Shown: positions 33,235-44,511, numbered from the stretch's first letter. The stretch is 64,000 nt of DNA from Notolepis coatsorum (GCA_963971535.1 OZ020591.1:15297623-15361622), one strand, 5' to 3'. Notes: generated by a model from the sequence alone, not told the origin. A program made the numbers and translations.

Positions 33235-34129
33235 ATGTTCTTTTAAATAGTTTTAAATATTCTAAACACTGTTTATATATTAACTACATTTTTATTTTAG
33301 TTCATTAATACTGTTTAATATTAAACAAAAACGAAAATGACCAATAGGTCTAACTAAATAACACATATCACGCTGAAAACTAACAACCATTCTATAGCCT
33401 GTTTCGCAAATTCTATTTCCCAGCGCTCGCGTTGACTCACACGGCAGCCTCGTAAAACGTATTTGAAGGCTATATGGAATCTTCTTTGACACACACACGA
33501 CACAATAGCCTACTCAGTCACTATACAAACAAACAGAAAACAGAAATCAGATTTCGAGCAGAGCAACATTTATTATATAATGAAAGCGCAACAGAACACA
33601 CCAGCAAATAATAATAATCAGACTCACCACTTCGCTATGTTGATGTCAGCAACGTGTTGAACAACGTTAACAAAACTTCACCAACCGGCTACATACATCC
33701 AAGAACAAATTAAAACGTTCGCCAACTGGCTATATTCCAACTTCAACCTATGCCACTTCGGTCTGGTTCATTTGTTCATCATCCACCTGAGCGCTCCCCT
33801 CGAGTTCTCCCTCCAGGCTGCGGTAATTACATCCAATTGTATCTGTTAACTTATACATCTTGACTCCTCAGACACGAGGCTTTCACTCTCTGATGACAGC
33901 ACTACATTACGCGAAAATGAAACAGAAACTTACGGTTATCCTATAACCCTAGTTATAAGAGTATAGCGAGCGCAAAAAAAAAGACGCAATAATTTTTTTT
34001 AAAAAGAGGGCACTGCCCGGCCCGGCTGAGCCCGAATTATTTATTTAAAAACAAAGCCCTACCCAGCCCGAACCCGTCGTGTCGGGTAGGGCCCCGTCGG
34101 GCTCGGGCAGGGTTGCAGTGCACTAGTTG

Positions 34130-34328
34130 GAACTAGTCTCAGTGTGAGGTAGTCACTAAATGCTTCAGAGTGACATGATGTGTTGAACTAGTCTCAGTGT
34201 GAGGTAGTCACTAAATGATTCAGAGTGACATGATGTGTTGAACTAGTCTCAGTGTGAGGTAGTCACTAAATGATTCAGAGTGACATGATGTGTTGAACTA
34301 GTCTCAGTGTGAGGTAGTCACTAAATGC
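34130..34328. repeat. 55-bp tandem repeat, 3.5-4 copies
   Basis: GAACTAGTCTCAGTGTGAGG starts at 34130, 34185, 34240 and 34295. It lies directly beside the hAT target site, whose duplicated sequence is part of the unit. CATGATGTGTTG also occurs left of the hAT, so the hAT landed in the array or its precursor. Confidence 0.92.
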
Positions 34329-34649
34329 TGGGTCTTGAAGCATAGAAAATGAGGCACGCTGTTTTCTGCTGTGGGTGATTAAAACTTCTGTCGGGTCAGA
34401 ACTCCGACCACGAGACTCGGTGTGTAAACTGAGGGCACTGCATCAACTATACTACTATAGTATTTCATACCACTTGATGTCCACAACTCTGACCTATCCC
34501 TTTAAGGTGACTCATCATCAAGTACCAGTGACGAGACATGTCTAACATAAAAAAAAAACAAAGCCAAACATGTCAATCTACAATTACTCTGGGGACGGTG
34601 AACGTTGTACTTTGCAAGACTCGTATTGTTTTTTATCTGGTATTTTTAG

Positions 34650-34749
34650 GCTACAGCCCCACTGATATCCAGTACAGTGGAGGAGATGGAGTCTCTGTTG
34701 GGACTAAAGGAACTATCTATCTCCTTGGTGGACTGCATTAAAACACCAG
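34650..34749 (+). CDS. Candidate host exon, left half (split by a transposon)
   Basis: A splice acceptor, TATTTTTAG, precedes 34650. One frame reads through VEEMESLLGLKELS and LVDCIKTPG up to the Harbinger-like insertion. If the insertion and one TSD are ignored, the frame continues open through 36332-36361 to a GTAAGG donor. The protein is unidentified. It lies downstream of the candidate exons at 22.8 and 27.6 kb on the same strand, but its phase does not simply follow the 27.6-kb exon, so another exon or another frame is needed. Confidence 0.4.
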
Positions 34750-36328
34750 GGCCCTCATTCATCAATGTGTGCGTAGAACATGTTCTATTTCCACACGTAA
34801 GCACGGAATGTAGAACTAGTGTACGCACAGGGAAGTCAGGATTCATCACACGTGCGTACGCAGGCTCTACGCACACCTGTCATGATGAATCCCACCTTGG
34901 CTCTGCGCCGCGGCTCGTGCACGCTTTCACGTATTTGCATACCAGAAACGCCCCGATTAACCATATACGGTAATGGAATACACCCATGAAATGTGGAAAA
35001 ATTGACTAAGCCGAGGGAAGCGTGTCATGAGACAGGCTGACAGACGTGTACACTTACGGTGATGTCGGATATGATATCTATTAACCATTGCTGCCTGGGC
35101 AGCGCAAACACTAATAAATACCGCGCTGGAATATGACTGCCTTTTCCCGTGTTGTTTGATTAATACCCAGGGATTAAAGTTCTCCTCAATTTTATTCCAA
35201 ATCGCGATGGATCTCCCGTCAATTTTCTACCTGCTGCATATCATTTCTAGAGGCATACTACAATCTATTTTGATGTCAGTATTGGGTAGCAATGAATCTC
35301 ACTGCATGTATGATGTAGCCTGCCTTTCAATACATGAACTTGAATTCCATCATGTTTGTGTGCGGGACTCACAAGGCTGTTGTCACAATGGGTGGTACCG
35401 GTACAGACAGTAATAATAACAGTCCACACAATATCACGATCCATGCCATAGCCTATGTTCTATTAGGACATGATCTGTGATGACAAATGTTCTGATATCA
35501 TACTCTGACAGCATGCCTATGATCAACAAAAACGCGAACTTGAATCCCATCATATACATAGTCTGTCCACTATCTGGTGTCATTGCAATGCGTTTTCTAT
35601 TCTTTCTTATACAGTAAAAAGGGGGAAGAACACTATATTCATATGACTTGTATTCTGCTTACAGCTTCGAAATTCCACTTGTTTCGTTTAACGTAAAGCC
35701 TTTTAAATATAATCAAAACGTTCCCGTGTTTCTGCGGTCTGCGCAAAATAATAACGAGTTGAGCTTTATGATTTATGATGAATTGAAAATGGGGGACCCT
35801 GATGTAAACAATACGAAAGTCTTTCTCTGGTCTGCATCCCCAATTAACAATTGTATGTACTGAGCTGTACTGTACTGTACCCATTCTGCAATCTGTTAAT
35901 AAACTTTTCAATCAATCAATCAATCAAGCTACGCGGAGCGCAGTCAGTCAGTAGCCTACACCCCGTATATTCCGATAACGCTATATAAACCATGCTGCAT
36001 TCATTCTGAGAGAAAGATCTATTATTCCAAATGCTATTTATAGGGTTTTGACCATAATTACACTACTGTTGCTATTTTACAATGAACTATAATGAACTAC
36101 GGTTCGTACAGAACATGCCAGTGTTATTATGCACAGAAGCTCATTTCCTTGTTGTAATAATATATTCTACCACTGGGCGCCAGGTACGCCTGGTCTGACC
36201 TGTGCGTAGATGTAAGCACGGAGTCAAGTTCAAATCGAAATTGATGAATCCCACTCTTTGCTTAGAAATGATCGTACGCACAGGGTAAGCACAGATCTGT
36301 GCGTAGAACACGTTGATTAATGAGGGCC
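34750..36328. mobile_element. Harbinger-like (or IS4EU-like) DNA element
   Basis: The ends GGCCCTCATT...GTGCGTAGAAC and their inverse at 36280-36328 match, with a 3-bp CAG duplication (34747-34749, 36329-36331). Subterminal regions are rich in GTGCGTACGCA-type words. No transposase is recognisable in the 1.6 kb; a family-1 LINE tail sits inside at about 35763-35930. The superfamily is my inference from terminus style and 3-bp duplication. Confidence 0.7.
35763..35935 (+). mobile_element. LINE family 1 3' tail
   Basis: ATGAATTGAAAATGGGGGACC, CCCATTCTGCAATCTGTTAATAAA and a CAATCAATCAATCAATCAA tail match the family-1 3' end. It is nested in the Harbinger-like element. Confidence 0.9.
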
Positions 36329-36331
36329 CAG

Positions 36332-36361
36332 GACTTAAAGGAACTTTGAATGAAGGAGGAG
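36332..36361 (+). CDS. Candidate host exon, right half
   Basis: It reads LKGTLNEGG in the frame of 34650-34749 and ends at GAGGAG|GTAAGG, a good donor match. Support depends on the left half. Confidence 0.35.
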
Positions 36362-36479
36362 GTAAGGCTATAAATTATCTTATTTAAAAAATAATTCACA
36401 TTGAGATCTTTTTGAATTTTTTTTTACAAGAGCGTCCTAGCCAAGACAGGCAACAGCACAATTAACAGGGTTGCAGATA

Positions 36480-36757
36480 TTTCATTTCAACCTTTATTTA
36501 AAAATCTTAAGCTTCTGAAGTTTCCCTCATTTACAGAAACGACGATTGTGCAAATGTAAACGGTACATAATAAAAGCAATATTCACAGAAAATGAAACGC
36601 AAAAGAGAAATATTAATATAAAAAAAAGAATGTTGTAAAATAATTTAAAAAATCTAAATAAATAAATGCCAGTGTTTTTTGCGCCTTTCTGCAAGAGAAG
36701 GTCAACCCACCCTATCATACAGGACACAATGGTGAGTATCGTATCTGTCACCATTAA
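36480..36757 (-). pseudogene. LINE family 3, 3'-terminal segment
   Basis: Minus-strand sequence ends near 36480 at a TTTAAATAAAGG-like tail. It continues across the TTAA element (36758-38802) into 38803-39166, which encodes LINE protein. Assignment rests on that continuity. Confidence 0.5.
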
Positions 36758-37709
36758 CACTTTGAGTGCCAACGACGAGATTAGTCGTCCTAACTCGCCA
36801 TGCGTTGGGTGCCAATGACGAGTTTTCGCGTTATTTGATTGTTATTTCTTTTATTAGCGATATCCATTAATTTTTCATCCATCCAGCCTGACGTTATCAT
36901 TGTGAATGGGTCTGAGCTCGAAAAGAGCAAATACCGCCGCCTATCGTCTCCCGGATGGTAATGCACATCATTGGATTGGATTGGGTGGCCATGTGCATCA
37001 GAAAAAAAGTCTGGTCCAGGGTTTTCCTATCTCTGGCATGCAGTATCGTGTTACCAGATTGACTGAGGACCCTCAGAGCAACGTCCATTATGTGTTTCGG
37101 ACTATAACGTTGGATCAATAAACGCGATCAATATTTGGAATGGCGATCAGTAATTGGATTAATCTTTTTGCAGAACATCTGATGTGAGGTAAGGACTCTA
37201 TTTGACCAGTATTGGGTTAATCAGATGTTTTTTTTCATAGCGATCACAACGTGTGTGCGTGTATGACGTTAGCGCTGACCAGGTCATGGATAATAGATTT
37301 TTCAGCCCACTTCTCTAGCGTCCATAAGTACACATTAGGGTTTCGAGAGGCTGGTCAAGGATCACATTTGTGCCTCCCTCCTAGGGCTGGGCGATATGAT
37401 GATATTATATAAATATCGGGTACAGTTCATTAACGATACACTTTTTAAACGTATTGTGGATATCGTGATGTTTTGCCCAAGAGGATTGTGTCGCGTCAAT
37501 CTGGTCCACACGTTGAAACTTTTGAACAGCGCCGCCCCACACACACACTACTGCATCAAAGTTACTACTTATGATAACAAAGGCATTCGTTTTGTGGCAT
37601 TTAACTTTATATAGTTACACGTTCAATAATAACATCAGCGTATTTACATAGCAACGTCCGAGGTCGACCTAGATATAGCAAGCATTAGTCGTTCATATCT
37701 CAGCCCGTG

Positions 37710-37757
37710 CTGACTCAGTTGTGCCCATTCTGCGGTCTGTTAATAAAGTTTTCAATC
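37710..37757 (+). mobile_element. LINE family 1, short 3' tail
   Basis: CCCATTCTGCGGTCTGTTAATAAAG followed by TTTTCAATCA is the family-1 terminus, under 50 bp long. Confidence 0.7.
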
Positions 37758-38020
37758 AGACAGATGTATGGAAAGGCTTTTATTATAACATCCGTTGCAG
37801 TAAAATCATTATGCCTCCAGTCGTTTAGTCGTCCTGCGGAGCTAAAAGCTAAACGTCGGCCGCGGGGAGCTACCATTGTTGTTGTCATTGAGCTCTCCAA
37901 TGGCGGAAGTAAAAAATTAATACGCGCTTGCCGATTGGTGCTAAGAACAGCAGGGCGGGTGCGAGCGGTGTGACGTAATTGGCAGACTCGACTGTCAATC
38001 AAAATGATTCTGTTTGCCGT

Positions 38021-38165
38021 CTGAATGAATGAAAACGTTATTAACAGATTGCAGCATGGGTACAATACAGTACAGCTCAATACAACAACAGTGGACTGGA
38101 GGATTCAGACCAGAGAAAGACTTTCGTCTTGTTTACATCAGGGTCCCCCATTTTCAATTCATCAT
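38021..38165 (-). mobile_element. LINE family 1 3' tail, inverted
   Basis: TGAATGAATGAAAACG, TTAACAGATTGCAGCATGGG and GTCCCCCATTTTCAATTCAT are the inverse of the family-1 3' end. It faces the tail at 37710 across 260 bp of unrelated GC-rich sequence. Confidence 0.85.
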
Positions 38166-38802
38166 ATTTCATATCTAAATCATATAATATCTCATTGCTA
38201 AATATATGCAATATATAATCTAATAATCCAATAATCTAAATCTAATATATAATATAAAAATGCTAAATGCATGGGTATTTTATTTTGTCTTTAATGTTAG
38301 CTTGCAAACTCAAATACTGTCTTGGTAAGCCTCATAATGAATTGTTTGGGGAAAAAAAGACATCGTGATGCGTATCGTGTATCGCCGAAAGGTCAGAAAA
38401 TATCATGGTATCATATTTAGGCCATATCGCTCAGCCCTAGTACACATATACTATCGATAATCTAGCGTTTATTTGAAAATGATTCATAAATCAGCCGAAA
38501 AATGATGACGTGTTTTGTGTATTCCACTAAAGGGCTATTATCGCGGAATTTCTCTGAAATTACTAGAACTCTCCGAAACTATACTCGTATTCAAAACGGT
38601 ATAAAACGGAAATGTACCAATGAAAAAACAATCAGTTTCGTACATGTTGACTGCAAGCAAGTCATTGATAAGCGAGGGGTGTAGACCCATAGCCATAATT
38701 TAAGATATAGTTTAAGCGTTCGCAAATATCCCCAACCTCCCATTGACTAAAGCACTGGCACTCAAGGGGTTATCTGGGCAAAGGGGCGTGGCACCCAATG
38801 TG

Positions 38803-39166
38803 TTAATAAACTTAAGAGCTGAATCCAGAGGTTTAAGAGCTGATGCTGCAGCATGCCTATAAATTACATCACCATATTCCAAAACTGATAAGAACAACAA
38901 TTATTTTCCTACTAATTAGAGGAAAATGTTATCCGTTTCTGTACAGGAAACCACATTTCTTGTACGGGAAACAAATTTTCTGTCTCAGTTTAGAGGCAAG
39001 ATTATCCACATGGAACTTAAATGTAAATTTCCCGTAGAGCCACAGGCCAAGATATTTATACTCAGTGACTCTATACAAGAGCCACTGACAGTAGATAACT
39101 GCACATTATCAAAGTCAATATTTCTGGCTCTTGAAAACAACATAAATATTGTGTTACTAGCATTCA
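38803..39166 (-). pseudogene. LINE family 3, post-RT segment
   Basis: The minus strand reads NTIFMLFSRARNIDFDNVQLS, then, after a frameshift, a YKYLG-like and FHVDNLASKLR region. It directly continues the RT segment at 39819 once the TTAA element between them is removed. Confidence 0.75.
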
Positions 39167-39814
39167 CTCATTGACTGCTGTTTTCTGGCCCCGTCTAAGC
39201 ACTGCCACGCTTTAAAAGATAGGAGTCCATCACCTTGTTTGTAGAGCTATAACTATATTCTATATTATAGCTATGGATACAATACTATGGTCATTTGACA
39301 GTGACTGACTTTCTTCCGGTCAATAATTTTTCCATGCATACATTTGCGTGGTGCATATAAGTATGTTTTTAGATCGGTCTGGGGTAATGCTGAGGAATAG
39401 CCTTATGCGTGTATTATACTATAACTGTTGCCGTTTCTTGCCTGGACCAGCTATTATTCTCAAATCAAATCTATATCATAGGTATTATGTTTCATCATGA
39501 ATGCATGAAGGGGGGGGGGGGGTGTTTTTTGATGCTTTGATCGTCACCAATGGCATATATTGTGGAGTAACATTAAACACACAAGTAACAAGGTTTCATA
39601 GGGTGCTTGATACCGCCGTCTAGCTGGATGTGGCCGGTATTGCACTTTGGCGATCTCAGACTCATTCCCTATGGTAACGCCAAGGTCCCCAGATGAATAA
39701 TGAATAGAAATAACGTGAAAAAAAGGAAAAATGATAAATAACGTATATATACGTGGTTGGCGTTTAGCGGTTGTCCGCCAAACGCGTATATAAGCGTGGT
39801 TGGCGTCCATTGAG
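39167..39814. mobile_element. TTAA-type MITE with decayed left target
   Basis: The right end is TCCATTGAG followed by TTAA (39815-39818). The left end, CTCATTGACTG, is its approximate inverse and is preceded by TTCA, a one-base change from TTAA. The LINE frame is continuous across it. The right part has a twice-repeated CGTGGTTGGCGT word with palindromic spacing. Confidence 0.7.
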
Positions 39815-39818
39815 TTAA

Positions 39819-40297
39819 GAACTAATTCAAGATTACCAAGGGCCTCCTGAAGAGCATCAAAAGAAAGCTGCAATTTCTCAATGGCCAACTGAACAGAATC
39901 AGCAATACAGTACGCAATTGTATAATCAGAATACAAATGGAAATTACATCCGTACAAAGAAGAAACAATATGATTGATGTAGATCGTAAAAAGGACAGTA
40001 CCCAAAACGGAACCTTGCGGCATACCTTTAGTTATGGACAGAAATTTAGATTGGGCTTGACCCAACTTCACACACTGACGCCTAGAAGATAGATAATCCC
40101 GAAACCAGACACAGGCATTACCATATAAGCCAATGTTAGATTTTAGAAGCAGGTAGTCGGGTAGGCTTTTGACAAATCTACAAAGAGGGCAGCACAGTGT
40201 TTCTTCTTATCTAATGCTGAGATAATATAATTTGTAACCAGAGGGATGGCTGATGTAGTACTGTGTTTGGCTCTAAAACCAGATATAAAAACATATA
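39819..40297 (-). pseudogene. LINE family 3 reverse-transcriptase fragment
   Basis: The minus strand reads SGFRAKHSTTSA, HCAALFVDLSKAY, MPQGSVLGTVLFTIYIN and HLYSDYT. The catalytic box is therefore YSDY instead of YADD and would be inactive. A frameshift lies near 40165. Both flanks are disrupted. Confidence 0.85.
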
Positions 40298-40700
40298 ACA
40301 ATTAACAATAAAATAAAGAACAAATTACAGAATCAAAAAATATTCATCACAAGTCATCGACATCAGGGTTCATACAGGGGCAATATAAATCAGTCAAAAC
40401 ATCTGCAGCCAGATGTCTCTGCCTCAAAGTCATTAAGAATAACTTTAAATGCATCCAATGAGACCACCTACCAAAGATTCTGATAATTTTGCAACTGTTT
40501 CCAAGTAGAGGGAGCAACATACTTAAACCCCCTTTTTCCCAATTCAGTACAGGCTTTAGGGACAGATAGTAGGCATAAGTCCTAGGAGTAAAGACAATAA
40601 CTTCCCATACATTTTTTTAAGAATGTAGATCCATAGGTATGATGGAAGCAAACCAAGAATAGCCTTATAAATAAAAAATATGCTAATGGTTAAGGCAGAC
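40298..40700 (-). pseudogene. LINE C-terminal fragment, separate copy
   Basis: Minus-strand sequence reads CTELGKRGFKYVAPSTWKQLQ and SLDAFKVILNDFE, a LINE C-terminus, ending in an AATAAA-bearing UTR at about 40300. Because this C-terminus lies 5' of the RT segment it must be another insertion. Confidence 0.65.
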
Positions 40701-41226
40701 CATCCGACCCAAACATGCAAAGAGCCATGGTGAGTAAGGCGAAGCTACATGTTAGATCCTTGCACATTTGTGAATAATCATTGCCGTATATCATTGTTCT
40801 TTGCGGTTATACTGTGCAAATGTTATGCTAAGATTGATTTTAGAGTGATTTGTGGGTCTTTAGGAGATCATCAAACGGAACCCTCTCCCTGGTCTTTTCC
40901 ATGCATCCCAAAAATGTGGAAAATAATTGACATAAGCCATCTTGCAATACCACTTCATAGGGTTTTATGGGGTTGGGGGTTCCAGTTGTGACATTATTTT
41001 GGGGATTTGAGGTCACAGTCGCATATTATTTGATGACTGAATGGAAAACAATTATGATAATTTGTAGCAATTATGATAATTAGTTGAGTGAAGGTGAGGA
41101 TCACAGTAGCTAAATTATCAGTGCGCTGCACACTATTCTTTTTGTTTTCTTGTTAAACGATCAGTTAAACCATTAACCAATTTTTCTTTTATAGAATATT
41201 TGAAGATTAAAACCCATTAAAATGCC
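40701..41226. other. Unassigned sequence before BEL-3
   Basis: No gene is supported. TTTCTTTTATAG at about 41183-41194 resembles a splice acceptor but every frame behind it closes quickly. Confidence 0.4.
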
Positions 41227-42679
41227 TGTAAATGACCACCAAGGGTCAAGATGCCTATCATCTTTACTATCAGTAAGCTTTAATTTACATCGGTCTAGAT
41301 GATCAACATTTTCTTTATTGGTTTATAATGTTAAACTTTCTATTTAACCCTTTAATCGCCAAGGACGCCGTAACTCGTCATTCTCCGCCATGCTTAATCT
41401 GCCAATGACGCCGTAACACGTCATTGAGATCAATATTTCAAAAATCTGTGATGGCAATCATATTTCTCCCGCGGAGACTTGAGATCTACTGTTGATCCCC
41501 TCTCAACTCTCCAACGGTTCAAGAGCGCCATCTGGTGGCCGATCGGCGGATCGCCCAAACCGGAAACGGAAACTGGTGCTCATCCAAATTCGGTCCGACC
41601 ACTCGCTATAGCTCCCGGGACTCGAGCTCGACACAATGGATAGCGATCTGTTACCAATAACTCGATAAACAACATGATTTGGACGTATATACTATTATAC
41701 AACCTGGAGATGGATCGCATATTTCAACATCCCATAATAGGAATCTTTTTGCTCCACGCTCATCGCCCAACGGCCCGAGGAGACTGGGGTAAGTTTCAGT
41801 GTTTATTTTTACTGTGTTCGATCCAAACTGCTCTAATGATCATATCACCCACACTACATGAATCATCTAACGTTGGCCACGGAATTATAAACGACCCCCC
41901 CCCCCCATCCGGTCAACATCAGATGATAAGTAGTAACTTCTAGAAGCACGTCCATTTGAATTTTTTTATCTGGCACCGATCGCTATCAAACTGTATTTGA
42001 TCATCAATATAATGCATTTAGGGCTATAAATCACGTTCTGCAGAATGCTGCAGAAAACGATAAAAACATATTTATACTTTAGACCGTATTTTAGTATGAA
42101 TATGTGAATGAAAAAGTATAACGTTCCTACATCCTGAACGATAGATAATTGACGTTGAATGGGCCATAGTAATGTCAATTTAGCAATACAATTTAAAAAG
42201 TTATAGCCCTACAAAGTAGGGGAACTTCTCTATAGACAAATAGAGCTGGCAGAGGATGGTATAAAGATGTACATAAGCATGGCAGAGAAAGGGTTAAGAA
42301 CCCTGTGTTAATATCTCAGTTGCAGCTTGTGCATTTTCCTTTAGTGTCCACAAGGAGGCAGAGCTCATCTTCCTAATAAAGGTTGCCACAAGTTCCTGTT
42401 TGCTCACGAGACCTGTAACTAATACAGGAAGTAACCAAGTAAGAACGTCGGAGCAGACGGCAAACTATCTAGAGTACCATGACCTTACTTCAGAAATGAA
42501 CACCCCTTGGTAAAGCGGAATACGTTTTCATGGTGCAACCATGGTGCAACGAAGACTACTAAAGAAAAGCTACAGTGCTGCAATGCTAAAATGCAAAAGA
42601 AAAGAGATAATAAAATAAAAGCACCTGTACGAAACATAACCGCATCATTATTTCTACACCATGCCGGGGGGCAGTTACA
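41227..42679 (+). repeat. BEL-3 5' LTR, split by a TTAA element
   Basis: It starts TGTAAATGACC and ends GCAGTTACA. After removal of 41348-42293 and one TTAA it matches the 507-bp 3' LTR except for a 4-bp indel and a few substitutions. Confidence 0.93.
41348..42293. mobile_element. piggyBac-like MITE in the BEL-3 5' LTR
   Basis: Ends CCCTTTAATCGCC and AGAGAAAGGG lie between TTAA copies (41344-41347, 42294-42297). The left end has a near-tandem GCCAA(G/T)GACGCCGTAAC word. The 3' LTR shows the empty TTAA at 47407-47410. There is no transposase. Confidence 0.92.
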
Positions 42680-43012
42680 GTGAAAACTTACCCCCATCAG
42701 TGAGTAAAACCTTACTCTGAAGTAGTGTTGTCACGATACTGGAATTTCGACTTCGATACGATACCTTGAAAAGTATCGATACTTTCGATACTTTCAATAC
42801 CAAAAAAAAAAAAAATTATAATAATTTTTTTTATTATAATATATATATATATATTTTTTTTAACAAATTTTGCTTTTGTTGCTGGTTGATTCTCCTCAGC
42901 TTCTCTCTGGTACTATACGAGAAGATAAATACACTTTTAAAACCCTTTGCTTATCTTTAGATCAGAGAGAGTGGCTGCTGGAGATTTTAGGTCTACTGAG
43001 CGCACCTTTCTA

Positions 43013-43048
<36 letters not shown>

Positions 43049-43259
43049 CTCCAGAGATATGCTCGGAGCATTTATTAACGTTACATTTTCAACAACATTG
43101 CTGCTAATTGGACACTTCATGGAGGCGGGGTAATGTTGTGTCGAGTTCATGCGTGTACTGGTGTAGGATGGGCTCCGGCTCCGCTCGACCGAACGTTGGA
43201 AACGGGGTAGTTGTGTCAAGTTCATGCGTGTACTGGTGTAGTGGGCTCGGCTTGACGTA
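42680..43259. other. BEL-3 leader with secondary insertions
   Basis: From 42722 a GTTGTCACGATACTGGAAT segment looks like the end of another DNA element, followed by AT-rich sequence with a short (TA)n. A (GA)n tract lies at 43016-43045, and a GTTCATGCGTGTACTGGTGTAG word is repeated at 43145 and 43220. No primer site was identified. Confidence 0.55.
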
Positions 43260-43267
43260 AAAAATTA

Positions 43268-44511
43268 GAAAGCTTTTAACAAAGCTTATCACACCTGGAA
43301 GAAGATAGCATAGGAAGCCAGAGGGAAACTGAGAACCTTCTGTCCGACAGAAGAACTTGATAAACTAAAACAAGACATTCAAACAAGTCGTGACCTAGTA
43401 AGTAGTGTGTATGAGTACATTTTACGTAACCATGCCACAACTCCCGAGATCGCAAATAAAATGGACGCCTGTATCCAGCTGACGACAGACACTCAAGAGC
43501 TTGTGTGTAGACAGCTGGAAACAAAATAAGATTTTAATGAAAGACTTGAGAAAGATATGGTGAGAATGGCTCTGAACAAAGAGGAGTGCAGGTCTGTATA
43601 TGGACACACAAATACTGAAACAATTGACTCAACGATCCAAGGTGTCAAGCAAGCGGAGGGAAGCTGAACTCGCAGCTAAAGTGGAAGAGGTGAAGGCCAT
43701 CCAAGTGATACAGGCTCAGCAAACCAGTATCCTCCAACTAGAGGGGGAAGAGGCAGCCATGCTAGTGGAAATGGAGAAGATGAAGGTGGAGCGTCGACGT
43801 TGGCTGGAGTCGGAGAGGATGACGCTACAGCAGCTACAAGCAGAGCAGGAAGTCCAGGTAGCAGCAGCCCGAGTGAGGGCATACAGTTCTGGAAGTGATC
43901 TAGACAACGAAGAAGAAGAAGACACTGACCATGAAATAAATACTGCTCACCAAAATCCTGAATATAGTGCTTCGCTACATCCTATATCATTCCAACGTCA
44001 AGCATTTCCAGGAGCGACTGCAAACCAAGAGGCCTTCAGTCTAGCCGAAGCAATCACAAGTGCATTAAGCATGAATCGCCTACCTACACCAGAACCAACA
44101 ATATTCAACGGTGACCCTATGAAATTTGTTGATTGGAAAATGACCTTCATGACCCTGATAGACCGAAAGCCTCTCCCAACAAGTGATAAAATGTTTTATA
44201 TGAAAATGTACCTTACTGGAGAAGCTCGTAAGTCTGTGGAAGGATTCTTTTACAGAGACTCCGAAGAAGCATATAAAGGTGCCTGGAGAGTGTTGGAAGA
44301 AAGGTATGGGAACCCCTTCATTATATAAAGGGCGTTCAGAGACAAGCTCATGAGGTGGCCTAAAATAAACACAAACGATCCTCTGGCGCTCCGAGAGTTT
44401 GCAGACTTCCTACAGGGATGCACAGAGGCGATTCCACATGTCCGAGGGCTGGCCATCTTGAATGATTGTGAAGAGAACCACAAGCTGCTCAAGAAACTAC
44501 CTGAGTGGAAG
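43268..44511 (+). pseudogene. gag: BEL-3 gag, broken
   Basis: The N-terminal part (43268-43530) reads RNHATTPEIANKMDAC and stops at TAA near 43527. The main frame from about 43600 has a Glu/Arg-rich coiled coil (residues about 20-90) and the conserved PTPEPTIFNGDP and FVDWKMTF region of BEL Gag, then GEARKSVEGFFYR. A TAA at 44326-44328 interrupts RYGNPF...RAFRDKL; the same frame continues with NDPLALREFADFL to KKLPEW at 44511. The structural protein would form the particle; this copy is dead. Confidence 0.88.

Larger units (their letters stand above)
29005..33247 (-). mobile_element. L1-A: 5'-truncated L1-like LINE
   Basis: It is flanked by a 16-bp target duplication, TAGTTTTAAATATTCT (28989-29004 and 33248-33263), and has a T-rich, A-tailed 3' end on the left. 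It covers most of ORF2 plus a 3' UTR of about 260 bp. The 5' end is cut a few codons into ORF2. An insertion of LINE family 1 sits at 32165-32454. Confidence 0.95.
28693..34125. mobile_element. hAT-type element carrying L1-A
   Basis: The left end TAGTGGTCTGCAA and the inverse of the right end, TAGTGCACTGCAA, match, and both are followed by GCCCGAGCCCG-like subterminal words. The 8-bp duplication GTTGGAAC is perfect (28685-28692 and 34126-34133). Outside the L1 insertion the element is AT-rich, with no transposase frame that I recognise. Confidence 0.88.
28423..34501. mobile_element. TTAA-target DNA element (Kolobok/piggyBac-like), outermost of a nest
   Basis: The ends AGGGATAG (left) and CTATCCCT (right) are perfect inverses, each flanked by TTAA (28419-28422 and 34502-34505). 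Its own sequence is only about 270 bp on the left and 370 bp on the right; the rest is a nested hAT. There is no transposase. It contains a 55-bp tandem repeat on the right side. Confidence 0.8.
37382..38439. mobile_element. hAT-like element nested in the TTAA element
   Basis: The left TAGGGCTGGGCGATATG and right CATATCGCTCAGCCCTA ends are near-perfect inverses, followed by ATATCGTG-type subterminal words on both sides. I could not match the flanking 8 bp. The interior holds a GC-rich stretch (37830-37980) between two LINE tails. Confidence 0.65.
36758..38802. mobile_element. piggyBac-like TTAA element
   Basis: TTAA lies at 36754-36757 and 38803-38806. Ends read CACTTTGAGTGCCAACGACG and, inverted, CACATTGGGTGCCACGCCCC. 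The left end has a repeated GCCAA(C/T)GACGAG word. There is no recognisable transposase; a 72-codon frame at 36906 has no match I know. A hAT-like element and two LINE tails are nested inside. Confidence 0.75.

Noticed and set aside
36906-37121. 72-codon frame as a piggyBac transposase
   Set aside because: No catalytic or family motif visible; the frame is too short to support the call.
40900-41226. Host exon interrupted by BEL-3 (acceptor-like TTTCTTTTATAG, continuing after 47801)
   Set aside because: Joined sequence hits stop codons in every frame close to the acceptor.
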